Translations under genes and position numbers: made by a program | The notes under the pieces: model-generated | The model's input: the letters and a program-made list of their open reading frames with translations, nothing else | The model's database searches: none | What the model was told of the DNA's origin: nothing | NCBI RefSeq assembly: GCF_000152745.1 | Contig: NZ_CH672428.1 | Location: 131,281-195,280 of the forward strand | Direction: 5' to 3' | DNA length: 64,000 bases | DNA from: Oceanicaulis sp. HTCC2633 | GTDB lineage: Bacteria; Pseudomonadota; Alphaproteobacteria; Caulobacterales; Maricaulaceae | Shown here: positions 14,300 through 23,731 of the stretch, piece after piece | How positions within the stretch are numbered: position 1 is the first letter of the stretch | Layout: every line of letters starts with the position of its first letter

Positions 14300-15088
14300 A
14301 TGCGCAGCAAGGATGTTCTCGGCATCGTCAACATTCTGATCGTGGCCGGGGTGCTCGGCGCGATCAGTTACGCTGCGCTTGTTCTTCAGCCGCCCGAATA
14401 CGATCCCAACACGCTCTGCCTGAGTGGCGAGCAACCCGCTCACATGGCGCTGGTGATCGACAAGACCGATCTGTATTCCCCTGAACAGGCCCGGCGCATC
14501 GAAACGCTTGTGCTGGACAGCCGTGACCGGCTCGATATCGGCGAGCGCCTGTCGCTCTACGAACTCGACGCGCGCGGCGAGCTGATCAACACCAACAGCT
14601 TCTCACTGTGCAATCCCGGGCGCGGCGACCAGATCAATCCGCTCTACCGCAATCCCGCCCGTGTCGAAGCGCGCTATCAGGCGCTGTTTGAAGGTCCGCT
14701 GCAGAGCGCCCTCGCCGATCTTGTCGAACCCAAGGAAAGCCCGGCCAGCCCCATCATCGAGGCTCTGGCCGATCTGGCGCTGGAAGAGGAATTTGATCCC
14801 CGCACGCCGCGCCGCACCGTGGTTCTGGTCTCTGACATGCTGCAGAATTCACGCCTGTTCAGCGTGTATGGCCGGGCGCGGTCCGATCTTGCGAACCGCC
14901 TGCCCCCGCCCGCCCGCGTCGCGGCGCTGGTCGAGGACGAGTATGGCGATGTGCTAGCGGGCGTACGGATCGAGATCTACCTGATCGAACGCCGGGGCTG
15001 GAGCGCGGAAGACCGCGCCATCCTGCAGGCCTACTGGTCGGAAGTGTTCCGCCAGCTGGGCGTGCGCGAGGAGTGGCTGGCGCTCTAG
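14300..15088 (+). CDS. Membrane-anchored VWA-like protein
   Basis: The 262-residue protein has one N-terminal membrane helix (about 7-28, GIVNILIVAGVLGAISYAAL) and an extracytoplasmic domain that looks like a divergent von Willebrand A fold: an early strand with an acidic residue (HMALVIDKTD), and later RRTVVLVSDMLQNS, the usual TDG-like strand. The MIDAS motif is not intact (DKTD rather than DxSxS), so metal binding is uncertain. It is probably in one operon with the polytopic protein just upstream. The function is unknown. Confidence 0.6.
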   Translation: MRSKDVLGIVNILIVAGVLGAISYAALVLQPPEYDPNTLCLSGEQPAHMALVIDKTDLYSPEQARRIETLVLDSRDRLDIGERLSLYELDARGELINTNSFSLCNPGRGDQINPLYRNPARVEARYQALFEGPLQSALADLVEPKESPASPIIEALADLALEEEFDPRTPRRTVVLVSDMLQNSRLFSVYGRARSDLANRLPPPARVAALVEDEYGDVLAGVRIEIYLIERRGWSAEDRAILQAYWSEVFRQLGVREEWLAL

Positions 15089-15104
15089 CCGCCGTCTGTC
15101 AGAC

Positions 15105-15716
15105 TCAGGCGCTGGCCGCCAGCGCTTTCAGCTCCTCACGCAGAGCGTCCTTGCGGGCGTCATCGAACTCACGCCAGCCCGCGGCGTCGATGAAGCGCAC
15201 ATCCTTCATGCCCATGAAGCCGAGCACGAATTTCAGATAGCCCGTGGCGTAATCGATCTCGGAACCCAGCGCCGTACCGCCGGTGGGCATGACGACCCAA
15301 ACCGTCTTGTTCTTCACAAGGCCTTCCACATATGGATCGCCATGATCAAAGACATATCGGAAGGTCTCGTTTGCACGCGCGACCAGATCAATCCACGCCT
15401 TGAGCGCCGCCGGGATGGAATAATTGTACATCGGCGTCGCGATGACGACGTGATCCACGGCCATCAGCTCATCCATGACTTCGGTCGAGACGCGCAACGC
15501 CTCGATCTGAGCCTCAGTGCGCGTGGATGGCGGCGTGAAGGCGGCGTCGACAAAGGCCTCGTCCACAAAGGGCAGCGGGTTCGCCACCAGATCACGGGTC
15601 ACGATGGCGTCCGCATCGCCGGCCAGCCCCCTGGACAATCGATCCGCCAGCTCACGGCTGGCGGACTGGGTGGTGCGACCGCTGGAATACAGGGTCAGGA
15701 TGCGAGGCGCGGTCAT
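15105..15716 (-). CDS. azoR: FMN-dependent NADH:quinone/azo reductase (copy 1)
   Basis: The 203-residue flavodoxin-like protein shows the AzoR layout: phosphate-binding loop after the first strand (LYSSGRTTQSASRELAD), FMN-contacting PMYNYSIPAALKAWIDLVAR and WVVMPTGG. Such enzymes reduce quinones and azo compounds by two electrons, protecting against electrophilic stress. The ATG at 15716 has AGGAGT upstream; the longer frame to 15782 lacks one. A second, related enzyme is encoded 100 bases upstream on the same strand. Confidence 0.9.
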   Translation of the reverse strand: MTAPRILTLYSSGRTTQSASRELADRLSRGLAGDADAIVTRDLVANPLPFVDEAFVDAAFTPPSTRTEAQIEALRVSTEVMDELMAVDHVVIATPMYNYSIPAALKAWIDLVARANETFRYVFDHGDPYVEGLVKNKTVWVVMPTGGTALGSEIDYATGYLKFVLGFMGMKDVRFIDAAGWREFDDARKDALREELKALAASA

Positions 15717-15816
15717 GAAAACTCCTTGGGCCATCTGCAACGGAGGGCTCAAGACATGCCGACCGCGCCTCGCAAGCGCCAATCAAACGCCCACCACAAT
15801 CTTGTGAGCGAGGCGG

Positions 15817-16431
15817 CTATTCCGCCGCCATCAGAGTCTCGGCGGTCGCCGTGCGCGCCAACTCGCGCACGGCGTGCTTCTGGTCGTCTTCCAGGAAGGG
15901 CCAGCCCATGCCGTCGATCACGCGCACATCGGTGATGCCCAGGAAGCCCAGGATGAAGCGAAGGTACGGTGTGGCGAAATCGGCTTCGGAATCCAGGCGC
16001 GCGCCGCCGGACGCCATGACAAGCCAGGCAGTCTTGCCCTTCAGCAGGCCCTCCGGGCCCGCTTCGCTATAACGGAAGGTTTCCCGCGCCCGGGCGACCT
16101 GATCGATCCAGGCCTTCAGCGAAGACGGAATGGAGAAATTGTACATCGCGACGCCGATGACGATGTGATCGGCGGCATGAAGCTCGGAGATCAGGGCATC
16201 AGAGCCTTTCAGCGTCTCGCGTTGCGCATCGGAGCGCTCGGACGGGTCGGTAAAATTGGCGCCGACCCAGTCCGCATCCACTTGCGGGACGGGACGGTCC
16301 GCCAGATCGCGAACCACAACATTGCCGGTCTCTCCGGCCAGCGCATCAGCCAGCAGGGACGACAGCTCACGGCTCAGGGAGCCGTCCTTGCGGGCGCTGG
16401 AATTGATGCGAAGGATATTGGGCGCAGACAT
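15817..16431 (-). CDS. azoR: FMN-dependent NADH:quinone/azo reductase (copy 2)
   Basis: This 204-residue paralogue of the neighbouring reductase has INSSARKDGSLSRELSS, VAMYNFSIPSSLKAWIDQVAR and WLVMASGG at the same places. ATG at 16431 has AGAGG upstream. The two copies differ enough that the duplication is old or the genes arrived separately; both retain the flavin-contacting segments, so both are probably active. Confidence 0.9.
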   Translation of the reverse strand: MSAPNILRINSSARKDGSLSRELSSLLADALAGETGNVVVRDLADRPVPQVDADWVGANFTDPSERSDAQRETLKGSDALISELHAADHIVIGVAMYNFSIPSSLKAWIDQVARARETFRYSEAGPEGLLKGKTAWLVMASGGARLDSEADFATPYLRFILGFLGITDVRVIDGMGWPFLEDDQKHAVRELARTATAETLMAAE

Positions 16432-16512
16432 AAGCCTCTCCATCAGTTTTGCGGCGGCGCCGCATCAGATGTCAGGGGATATGCCTACGCCCGAATTACC
16501 TGTGTAGACCGT

Positions 16513-16539
16513 GTTCTGGAAGCTTATTGCTTCCAGAAC
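16513..16539. terminator. Perfect stem-loop between M28 peptidase and azoR copy 2
   Basis: gttctggaagc and gcttccagaac form an 11-bp perfect stem with a 5-base loop, five bases past the stop of the M28 peptidase gene (minus strand). There is no clear T run on either side, so it may act as an RNA 3'-end stabiliser or weak terminator. Confidence 0.6.
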
Positions 16540-16544
16540 GGAAA

Positions 16545-17987
16545 CTACTGGCTGGCCTCCGCCTGCTGCGCTTGCGGACGGAAATCCGTCTCGCTGTCCG
16601 CCAGCAGCCAGATCATCATGGTCCAGGCCGCCACGTTCTGCGCCATTTCCTCGGGCACGATCTTGTCGAACGTGTCGTTCGGCGTGTGATGGAACTCGAA
16701 ATAGTCCTCGCCATTCTGCTCCAGCCGCACCATGGGAACGCCCATGTATTGCAGCGGGATCATGTCGGGGCCGCCGCCGCCTTCATTATCGCCGGGCACC
16801 ACGCCAAGCGCCTGAAGTTCGCGATGGATGGCCGCGATTTCGGGCAGAGCGTGCTCGCCCACATTCGATCCCATGCGCCAGACTTCCCGGGCGCCGAAAT
16901 CGGATTCAGACCCGATGATGTGATCACCGATCGTCCCGTCCTCCATGCGGGCGTTGGCGTAGGCGCGCGCGCCCACCAGCCCCACTTCCTCGGCGCCGAA
17001 CAGCACCACGCGAATGGTGCGGCGCGGGCGGTGACCGCTGTCAGCGATCAGCTTGGCGGCCGCCGTGACAATGCCCACCCCGGCGCCATCGTCGAGCGCG
17101 CCGGTGCCAGTATCCCAGCTATCAAGGTGCGCGCCGATGATGACGATCTCCTCGGGCGCTTCAGAGCCCTCGATCTCGGCGATGACATTGCCGCTCATCG
17201 CCTGACCGCGCCAACCGGCGTAGGTGCGCATGGTGATGCGGATCGTCTCACCCATCTCGTGCAGGCGCTGGATCTGGTCCGCATCGGGCGCGGAGACCGC
17301 CAGCACCGGGATTTCCGGCTGACGTCCGTCAGGGAAGCTCATCATGCCGGTATGGGCGAAACGATTGGTGCTGGTGCCCACCGAGCGGATCAGAAGACCC
17401 GCCGCGCCCCGGTCCTCGGCCAGCACCCAGCCGTCGCGACGCTTGCGGTTGGCCCAGCCATAACCCTCGCCCGTCCGGCTGGCGACCATGCGGTCATTGA
17501 CGAAGACCAGCTTGCCTTCAAGCGCATCTTCGGACGCGTCAGACGCCAGAAACGCGTCATAGCTGTCAAAGAAGACCACTTCAGCCTCGAGCCCGCCCTC
17601 GGGCGTGGCGGCCGCGCCGCCCAGAGAGATGGCGTAGACCGGCTGGGGATAGGGCGCGGTGATCGCCACTTCCTCATAGACCGAGCGTCCCCGGGTCCAC
17701 AGATCGAGCTCGAACTCCTCAATGCGGACATTCTGGAAATCGAGGCGTTCGAACATCTCCACCGCCCAGTCCCGCGCGCGGGCTTCCTGCGGCGTGCCCG
17801 CCAGACGCGGACCGATCTCGGTGCTCAGCGATTCCGTGATCTCATAGGCAAGATCGCTCTCAAGCGCGGTCCGCCCCAGGCTCTGGGCGATCTCGCGCGT
17901 TTCCGCATCAAGCTCGTAAATGTTGGTCTGGGCCTGGGCCAGACCGGCGGTCGACGCCAGGGCGGCGACCATGACAGTGCGCAGCAT
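16545..17987 (-). CDS. Exported M28 family zinc metallopeptidase
   Basis: The 480-residue protein begins with a signal peptide (MLRTVMVAALASTAGLAQAQ) and carries an inserted PA-like domain (about 130-240, LEGKLVFVNDRMVASRTG) ahead of the M28 catalytic core. Two-zinc ligands and catalytic acids are recognisable: GAHLDSWDTGTGALDDGAG (His, Asp), GAEEVGL (Glu-Glu), SESDFG (Asp) and FEFHHTPNDT (His). It is expected to be an aminopeptidase or carboxypeptidase in the periplasm. Start at 17987 is supported by GGAGGAG; a much longer in-frame extension upstream is antisense to the FkbM gene and is not real. Confidence 0.92.
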   Translation of the reverse strand: MLRTVMVAALASTAGLAQAQTNIYELDAETREIAQSLGRTALESDLAYEITESLSTEIGPRLAGTPQEARARDWAVEMFERLDFQNVRIEEFELDLWTRGRSVYEEVAITAPYPQPVYAISLGGAAATPEGGLEAEVVFFDSYDAFLASDASEDALEGKLVFVNDRMVASRTGEGYGWANRKRRDGWVLAEDRGAAGLLIRSVGTSTNRFAHTGMMSFPDGRQPEIPVLAVSAPDADQIQRLHEMGETIRITMRTYAGWRGQAMSGNVIAEIEGSEAPEEIVIIGAHLDSWDTGTGALDDGAGVGIVTAAAKLIADSGHRPRRTIRVVLFGAEEVGLVGARAYANARMEDGTIGDHIIGSESDFGAREVWRMGSNVGEHALPEIAAIHRELQALGVVPGDNEGGGGPDMIPLQYMGVPMVRLEQNGEDYFEFHHTPNDTFDKIVPEEMAQNVAAWTMMIWLLADSETDFRPQAQQAEASQ

Positions 17988-18095
17988 TCTGTCTCTCCTC
18001 CTCCGATTTGCCGTGACCTTATAGGCCTCGGCGCGAAAGTGGAAACCTGATCTGATGGTATGCGGAGCCCTGCAAATCCGTTTATAAGAACTCCC

Positions 18096-19034
18096 ATGAC
18101 AGAGACGTCCTCCAATCCCGACCAAGCCGCGCTTGAAACTGACGAAACCCTGGCGATTCCGCCGGCTTCGGATGGCCTTGTCCGCTCCCGCGGCGGACCG
18201 GTCGCCCATGAGCCGCCCGCGCCGGACTATGGCGCCTATGCGCCCGGATTCGTCAGCCGGATCGGTCTCGCGATCGGCCGGGCGCTGCCCGCCTCGCGCG
18301 CCGGACTGCGCCTCGCAGGCGCGGCGCGCCCCCTCGCGCTGAATGGCGTGAAGGCCGGGGTCGCGGATGTGGAGGCGCTCGGGCTGAAACTGCGCCTGCA
18401 CCCCACCGACAATCTGTCGGAAAAGCGCCTGTTCATGACGCCGCAATGCTTTGATCCAGCGGAACTGGCCGCCCTGCGCGGCACGATGGGACCGGGCAGG
18501 ACCTTCATGGATATCGGCGCGAATGCCGGCGCCTATTCTCTGGTCGCCGCCAAGGCCGGCGGTGCGAAATCGCGCGTCATTGCCGTCGAACCCCAACGCG
18601 AAATGCGCCGCCGTCTCAGCTTCAACGCCCGTCAGAACGGGCTGGGCAATATCGAGATGGCCGGCGTCGCCCTGGCCGATTACGAGGGCGAGGAGGTCAT
18701 GCGCATGATCTCGGGCAATCACGGGCAGGCGCGGCTCGGCGGATCGGAGGGCGAAGCGGTGCGCGTCACCACGCTCCTGACCCTGATGGACGAGTTGAAG
18801 CTGAAGAAAGCCCACGCCATGAAAGTGGATGTGGAGGGCGGCGAAGCGGCGATCCTGTCGCATTTCTTCGCCAAGGCGGACAAGGACCGCTGGCCGGACC
18901 TGCTCATTCTCGAGCGGGCGGACATGGCCGATGGGCGCGAGACGCAAGACGCGGCCGCCCTCGCCCTGCGCAAGGGCTATGCCGTGCGACAAAGCACCCG
19001 GATGAACGTCATTCTCGACCTCAAGACGCCCTGA
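18096..19034 (+). CDS. FkbM family methyltransferase
   Basis: The 312-residue protein has a low-complexity N-terminus (1-50), then a SAM-binding core with motif I FMDIGANAGAYSLVAAKAGG, the acidic second strand VIAVEPQREMRRRL and the FkbM hallmark MKVDVEGGEAAILSHF. Members O-methylate sugars or polyketides, often for surface glycans; the target here is unknown. The gene is divergent from the M28 peptidase (108-base gap) and heads a run FkbM - pirin - HEAT-like protein on the plus strand. ATG at 18096 has only a weak ribosome site; an in-frame ATG lies at 18060. Confidence 0.85.
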   Translation: MTETSSNPDQAALETDETLAIPPASDGLVRSRGGPVAHEPPAPDYGAYAPGFVSRIGLAIGRALPASRAGLRLAGAARPLALNGVKAGVADVEALGLKLRLHPTDNLSEKRLFMTPQCFDPAELAALRGTMGPGRTFMDIGANAGAYSLVAAKAGGAKSRVIAVEPQREMRRRLSFNARQNGLGNIEMAGVALADYEGEEVMRMISGNHGQARLGGSEGEAVRVTTLLTLMDELKLKKAHAMKVDVEGGEAAILSHFFAKADKDRWPDLLILERADMADGRETQDAAALALRKGYAVRQSTRMNVILDLKTP

Positions 19035-19057
19035 GCGCTCGATACAAGGACACGCCC

Positions 19058-19999
19058 ATGAGCTCGCTGGAACGCATTCTCGAAGGCAAGAGCAAGGATC
19101 TGGGCGGGTTTTCCGTCGCCCGCATTCTGCCGGTCGCACACCGCCGCCATGTAGGCCCCTTTGTGTTCTATGACCAGATGGGCCCGGCGCGCTTCAAGCC
19201 GGGCCAAGGCATTGATGTGCGCCCGCACCCGCATATCGGTCTCGCGACCGTCACCTATCTGTTTGACGGCGAGATGGATCACCGCGACTGCCTGGGCGTG
19301 CACGAGACGATCCGGCCCGGCGATGTGAACTGGATGACGGCCGGCAAGGGCGTGACCCATTCCGAGCGCACCGGCGAGGACGCCCGCGCCAGCGGCATGT
19401 TCATGCACGGCATCCAGGTCTGGGTCGCCCTGCCCGACGACAAGCAGGAGATCGACGCCGAGTTCCATCACCACGGCGCAGATGAACTCCCCGCCTTCGA
19501 GAAGGGCGGCGCGCAGTTTCGTCTGATCCTGGGCGAGGCCTATGGCCACACTTCGCCGGTCAAGGTCTATTCCCCAATCGTCTACGCCCATATCGAGGCG
19601 AAGGCCGGCGCCGAATTCGACCTGCCCGAAGGCCATGAAGAGTTGGCGATCCATGTGGTGTCCGGGACCATCACCACCGGCGCCGAAACCATCGCGGGCG
19701 GCCAGATGGCGATCTTCACGCCGGGCGCGGTGACCGGACGGGTCAGCGTCAGCGAGGACGCCCGCCTGATGCTTCTGGGCGGCCAGTCCCTGGGCGAACG
19801 CTTCATGGAATGGAATTTCGTCTCCACTACGCGCGAACGGATCGAGCAGGCCAAGAACGACTGGCGCGCCTCGATCGCGGCCGGGTTCAAGGACACCCCG
19901 TTCCGCATGCCTGTGGATGAAAACGAATACATTCCCCTGCCCGGCGATCCGGAACCGGGCGAACCGCCCGCCTGCACCGAAGACCATCCCACCAGCTAG
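19058..19999 (+). CDS. Pirin family cupin protein
   Basis: The 313-residue bicupin contains the pirin signature: HVGPFVFYDQMGPARF, then DVRPHPHIGLATVTYLFDGEMDHRDCLG with the metal-binding His residues, and VNWMTAGKGVTHSER. The second cupin and C-terminal region (GGQSLGERFMEWNFVST) match bacterial pirins, iron-dependent proteins with reported quercetin dioxygenase activity and roles in stress or redox control. It lies 23 bases after FkbM and 2 bases before the next gene, consistent with one operon. Confidence 0.92.
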   Translation: MSSLERILEGKSKDLGGFSVARILPVAHRRHVGPFVFYDQMGPARFKPGQGIDVRPHPHIGLATVTYLFDGEMDHRDCLGVHETIRPGDVNWMTAGKGVTHSERTGEDARASGMFMHGIQVWVALPDDKQEIDAEFHHHGADELPAFEKGGAQFRLILGEAYGHTSPVKVYSPIVYAHIEAKAGAEFDLPEGHEELAIHVVSGTITTGAETIAGGQMAIFTPGAVTGRVSVSEDARLMLLGGQSLGERFMEWNFVSTTRERIEQAKNDWRASIAAGFKDTPFRMPVDENEYIPLPGDPEPGEPPACTEDHPTS

Positions 20000-20001
20000 T
20001 C

Positions 20002-20892
20002 ATGGGGGAGGACGCGCTCACGCCGCAACTGGTGGCGCAGATCATCGAGCGCGGCCCGCTGGAGGATCTGCAAACCCTGCCCATCGCCCTGTCGCTGGGC
20101 CTGCCCGACGGCGTGGATGTTCAGGCGGTCTGCCTTGAGCTTGCCGAGCACGAGGATGAGTATGTGCGCGGCAACGCCGTGCTGGCGCTTGGGCACCTGG
20201 CGCGGCTGACGAGAGATCTGCATGAGAGCCGGGTGCGCAAGGTGCTGGGCGAAGCCCTTGAGGATGAGAGCGAGTTTGTTCGCGGCCAGGCCGACAGCGC
20301 GCGCAGCGATCTGCACATGTTCATGGGCTGGGACTTTGACGGCTATGCGCAGTCCCAGGCCGACATCGCACCGGTTTTTCCCGAAGCGCGCTATCAGCTT
20401 TACATCATCGTGGACGCCGAGAGCCGCGTTCTGATCGAGCGGGATCATCAGCCCGGCGAGATCGCGCCGTCCAAGCGCTTCGCCCCGGATCCGCGCGGCC
20501 TCAGCCACGGCCATGACTGGCGCCTGCCCGGCTTTGCGATGGATGCGCCGCTATCTAGCAGCGCCAAGGCCCTCAACGCCGCCTGGGATGCCCGCAAGGG
20601 CACGGCCTTCGTCAATGAAAGCAATGTCTTTGACGAGGCCGTTCTGGTTCAGGCCAGCCAGGACAGCCCCATCGGCGCCCACGCCCGCGGCGACTGGGTC
20701 TGGCTGAAACTCAGAGCCTATTATTGTAACGGCCCGTCCTCAGGCCTCTGGCCAGCCGCTCCCGGGATCGAGCAGCAATGGGTCGAGCCGTCCAAGGTGA
20801 TGGCGGACCTGCCCGTGGGCGCCCATGACCGCTACGCGATCGCCTGTCTGGATGCGTTCTGGATGCAGCAAACGGGTGGGGCGTTCCTTTAA
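20002..20892 (+). CDS. Hypothetical protein with HEAT-like N-terminal repeats
   Basis: The 296-residue protein starts two bases after the pirin stop, so it is probably translationally coupled. Residues 1-100 are helical with HEAT-like pairs (LAEHEDEYVRGNAVLALGHLAR, LEDESEFVRGQADSARSDL), usually a protein-binding solenoid. The C-terminal part (about 110-296) is a different, aromatic-rich domain (WKLRAYYCNGPSSGLWPAAPG region) that I do not recognise. A fusion of binding repeats with an unknown domain is inferred; no catalytic motif is evident. Confidence 0.65.
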   Translation: MGEDALTPQLVAQIIERGPLEDLQTLPIALSLGLPDGVDVQAVCLELAEHEDEYVRGNAVLALGHLARLTRDLHESRVRKVLGEALEDESEFVRGQADSARSDLHMFMGWDFDGYAQSQADIAPVFPEARYQLYIIVDAESRVLIERDHQPGEIAPSKRFAPDPRGLSHGHDWRLPGFAMDAPLSSSAKALNAAWDARKGTAFVNESNVFDEAVLVQASQDSPIGAHARGDWVWLKLRAYYCNGPSSGLWPAAPGIEQQWVEPSKVMADLPVGAHDRYAIACLDAFWMQQTGGAFL

Positions 20893-20895
20893 GCC

Positions 20896-22308
20896 CTATT
20901 GCAATCCCACCTGCCCTTCGAGCCCTTCCAGAAGCGCTGCCGGGTCAAACGCGCGGCCGTTCAGAAAGACCAGCACCGGGCGTGTGATGGCGTTAGGGTC
21001 GGTGAGCAAATCCCCCTCCAGCAGGACAAGGTCCGCGCGTTTGCCCATCTCCACAGAGCCCAGCTCGTCCTCGCGACCGATGACCCGCGCGCCGTTCAGC
21101 GTCATCACCTGCAAGGCCTCGATCGGGGAAAAGCCCGCTTCCAGAAACAATGCGTAATTTCGCTGATCGCCAAAGCCGGGCAGGTTGTGGCGACCCGGAT
21201 CGAGACCCGCCGCCAGAAGCCCGCCCGCCTCGAAAAAGGCGCGCTCGAACGCCAGTGCATTCACAAAGGACGCATCCGGTTCGTTATCGCTCGCCTGAAG
21301 CTGCGCCTGACGCGCTTCATATCCCTCGCGAAAGGCGGGGGCGAGATACCGCACGATGCGCGCCTCGCCCTGATAGCGATGGGCGAACCGGCTTTCCACA
21401 ATGGCGAGCGTGGAGACCAGCGCCGTTCCGTTCTCCACCAGTGTTGCGAAGACGCGCTGCGCGGCTTCACTGTCGGCCTCCACATGAGCCATGTTCGGGA
21501 CTGTGCCGCCAATGCACTCGCCCTCGGGCTTGTCCGCGAGAAAGTCGCTCGCCGAGACAAGGCCGTGCTCGATCGTGTCGATGCCGAGCTCCGAAGCCTC
21601 TTCAAAGGTCAGGGAACACAAATGCCCGGCCACGCGCAGGCCGTGGGCATGGGCCTCGTCAATGACGGCGGCGGCGATATGGGGTTCGACCCGGCGATAG
21701 AGCTTGATCCAGCCCACGCCCGTCTCCGCCCAGCGACGCACGAAGGCCCTTGCCTCGTCTTCACTGGCGGGCTGCACCATGACCGGCGCATCTCCGGGAC
21801 CGCTGACATAGGGCGCTGACGTGGCCACCCGCGGCGACAGGGCGCTGCCGGTTTCCGCCGCACGCGCCATGGCGAGATCGGCCATGGGCGAGGCCGCGCC
21901 CACCGTGCGGATCGAGGTGACGCCGCCCGCGAGATAAAGCCGGCTGGCCGCCCGCTGCAGCATGGGCGCGCCGGGCATGTGGGTGTGATCATGAGCCCCG
22001 ACGAGGCCCGGGATGAGCGTACGCCCGGTTCCGTCAATGACCCGAACGCCCGCCGGCGCCTCGATCGCGCCTGATGGCGCCAGACGGACGATACGCCCGT
22101 CTTCAAGCCAAACGCTCATGCCTGATTGCGCAGGACCGCCTGCCCCATCCAGAACGAGTACATTGTCGATCAGGACCGGGCCGTCCTCGAAGGCGAGGTA
22201 AGGCTCGACCGGGTCGAGCCCGTCCGGCGCCGGCTGGACAGCCAGAGCGGTCCCGGCAGAGCCGAGACCGATGACACTGAGAACAACCGCAAACACAAGC
22301 TGATGCAT
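20896..22308 (-). CDS. Exported amidohydrolase family protein
   Basis: The 470-residue protein has a signal peptide (about 1-23, GTALA) and a metal-dependent amidohydrolase TIM barrel. The first metal site is LVGAHDHTHMPG (HxH type), later His residues appear in GLRVAGHLCSLTFEEASELGIDTIEHG, and the conserved C-terminal GSVEMGKRADLVLLEGDLL returns to the beta-sandwich domain. Close relatives hydrolyse Xaa-Pro peptides, imidazolones or cyclic amides; the substrate is not predictable. It is convergent with the upstream HEAT-like gene with a 3-base gap. Confidence 0.9.
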   Translation of the reverse strand: MHQLVFAVVLSVIGLGSAGTALAVQPAPDGLDPVEPYLAFEDGPVLIDNVLVLDGAGGPAQSGMSVWLEDGRIVRLAPSGAIEAPAGVRVIDGTGRTLIPGLVGAHDHTHMPGAPMLQRAASRLYLAGGVTSIRTVGAASPMADLAMARAAETGSALSPRVATSAPYVSGPGDAPVMVQPASEDEARAFVRRWAETGVGWIKLYRRVEPHIAAAVIDEAHAHGLRVAGHLCSLTFEEASELGIDTIEHGLVSASDFLADKPEGECIGGTVPNMAHVEADSEAAQRVFATLVENGTALVSTLAIVESRFAHRYQGEARIVRYLAPAFREGYEARQAQLQASDNEPDASFVNALAFERAFFEAGGLLAAGLDPGRHNLPGFGDQRNYALFLEAGFSPIEALQVMTLNGARVIGREDELGSVEMGKRADLVLLEGDLLTDPNAITRPVLVFLNGRAFDPAALLEGLEGQVGLQ

Positions 22309-22381
22309 CTCATCTCCCCTGAAGCTGGAGCTCAGGGTGATGAGACTCGCGCGTCTGGCAAGTTACGGTCTGGTTACGAGC

Positions 22382-23731
22382 CTATTCGGCTGCGCGCGGG
22401 GCGCCGGAACGGCGCTGGCCACCGCCCCCGCCGCCTCGACGATGACGCTGGGGCTTGCCGCCGCGCGGTCCGCCCTTTGAGCCTTCACCGCTCCGAGGGG
22501 CGCTCGCCTGAGCCTGGCCACCGCCGTCACCCTGCCCCTGGCCCTGACCACGACGCCCGCCGCGACGGCGACGCTTGGATTTCGCCGCTTCGCCCTTGGG
22601 CATGGGGGGCGCATCATTGAGGCCCTGAATGGTTACGCCCATGGTCTTCTCGATGTCCTTGAGCATCACGCGCTCATCGGGCGCACACAGCGCCACGGCC
22701 CGGCCGCTGGCGCCGGCGCGAGCCGTCCGACCGATACGGTGGACATAGTTCTCCGCCACATTGGGCAGCTCGTAATTGACCACCAGATCCACGCCGTCCA
22801 CATCGATGCCGCGGGCGGCGATATCGGTCGCCACCAGGACCGGCGCCTCGCCGGACTTGAAGGCGTCGAGCGCGCGCGTGCGCTGGTTCTGGCTCTTGTC
22901 GCCATGAATGGCGTTGGCCTTGTGGCCGTATTTCACCAGACGCTTGGCCACCCGGTCCGCGCCATATTTGGTGCGGGTGAAGATGATCGCACGCTTGCCG
23001 GCCTCGGGCGCCATCAGATCGATCAGCGCATCGGGCTTGGCCGAGGCTTCGGTGTAGAACACCTTCTGATCGATCCGCTCCACAGGCTTGGAGGGCGGGG
23101 TCACCGCCACGGTTTCGGGATGATCGAGGAAGTCATCGGCCAGCTGGCGGATCGCCGGCGCCATGGTGGCGGAGAACATCAGCGTCTGACGCTCCTCGCC
23201 CACCATGCGCAAGAGCTTGCGGATCGCCGGGATGAAACCGAGATCCAGCATCTGGTCGGCCTCATCCAGAATGACGAACCGGGTGAGATCGAGCCGCGCC
23301 TTGCGCTCGCCCAGATGGTCCAGAAGACGGCCCGGCGTCGCGACAAGAATGTCCACGCCGCGCGCCAGCGCCTTGATCTGCGGGCCGGCCTTCACGCCGC
23401 CGAACACAACCGTGCTCGTCAGTTTCGTATGGGCGGTATAGGCCTTCACCTGCTCTTCGATCTGGGCGGCGAGCTCGCGCGTTGGCGCGAGAATCAGCGC
23501 CCGGCAGGAGCGGCCCGGGGCCTGCTTGTTCTCGGCCAGCAACTGGTGAACCAGCGGCAGCACGAAAGCGGCGGTCTTGCCGGTGCCGGTCTGCGCCAGA
23601 CCGATCAGATCATGGCCTTTCATGACAGCGGGAATGGCGCGCGCCTGGATCGGCGTCGGCGTCTCATAGCCCTGTTCGGAAATGGCGGTGAGAATGGATG
23701 GATTGAGACCGAAGTCGGTAAATTTGGTCAA
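22382..23731 (-). CDS. rhlE: DEAD-box RNA helicase, RhlE-like
   Basis: All DEAD-box motifs are visible: FxxFGL..Q motif (PTPIQARAIP), AQTGTGKTAA (I), PTRELAAQ (Ia), VATPGRL (Ib), DEAD (II), SAT (III), ATDIAARGIDVDGVDLVVNYELP and HRIGRTARAG (VI). The roughly 80-residue tail is low-complexity, rich in Gly, Arg and Gln (GGRRGQGQGQGDGG), as in RhlE-type helicases acting in ribosome assembly and RNA turnover. TTG at 23731 with GAGG 5 bases upstream gives the usual short N-terminus (LTKFTDFGLNP); ATG at 23782 would add 17 residues and cannot be excluded. It is the last clear chromosomal gene before the prophage. Confidence 0.9.
   Translation of the reverse strand: MTKFTDFGLNPSILTAISEQGYETPTPIQARAIPAVMKGHDLIGLAQTGTGKTAAFVLPLVHQLLAENKQAPGRSCRALILAPTRELAAQIEEQVKAYTAHTKLTSTVVFGGVKAGPQIKALARGVDILVATPGRLLDHLGERKARLDLTRFVILDEADQMLDLGFIPAIRKLLRMVGEERQTLMFSATMAPAIRQLADDFLDHPETVAVTPPSKPVERIDQKVFYTEASAKPDALIDLMAPEAGKRAIIFTRTKYGADRVAKRLVKYGHKANAIHGDKSQNQRTRALDAFKSGEAPVLVATDIAARGIDVDGVDLVVNYELPNVAENYVHRIGRTARAGASGRAVALCAPDERVMLKDIEKTMGVTIQGLNDAPPMPKGEAAKSKRRRRGGRRGQGQGQGDGGGQAQASAPRSGEGSKGGPRGGKPQRHRRGGGGGGQRRSGAPRAAE

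Noticed and set aside
16449..18050. 533-codon plus-strand frame opposite the M28 peptidase
   Set aside because: It is antisense to a protein with complete metal ligands; its translation is His/Arg/Gly-rich noise.
17988..19139. Upstream extension of the M28 peptidase frame
   Set aside because: It is antisense to the FkbM methyltransferase gene; the signal peptide and GGAGGAG fix the start at 17987.
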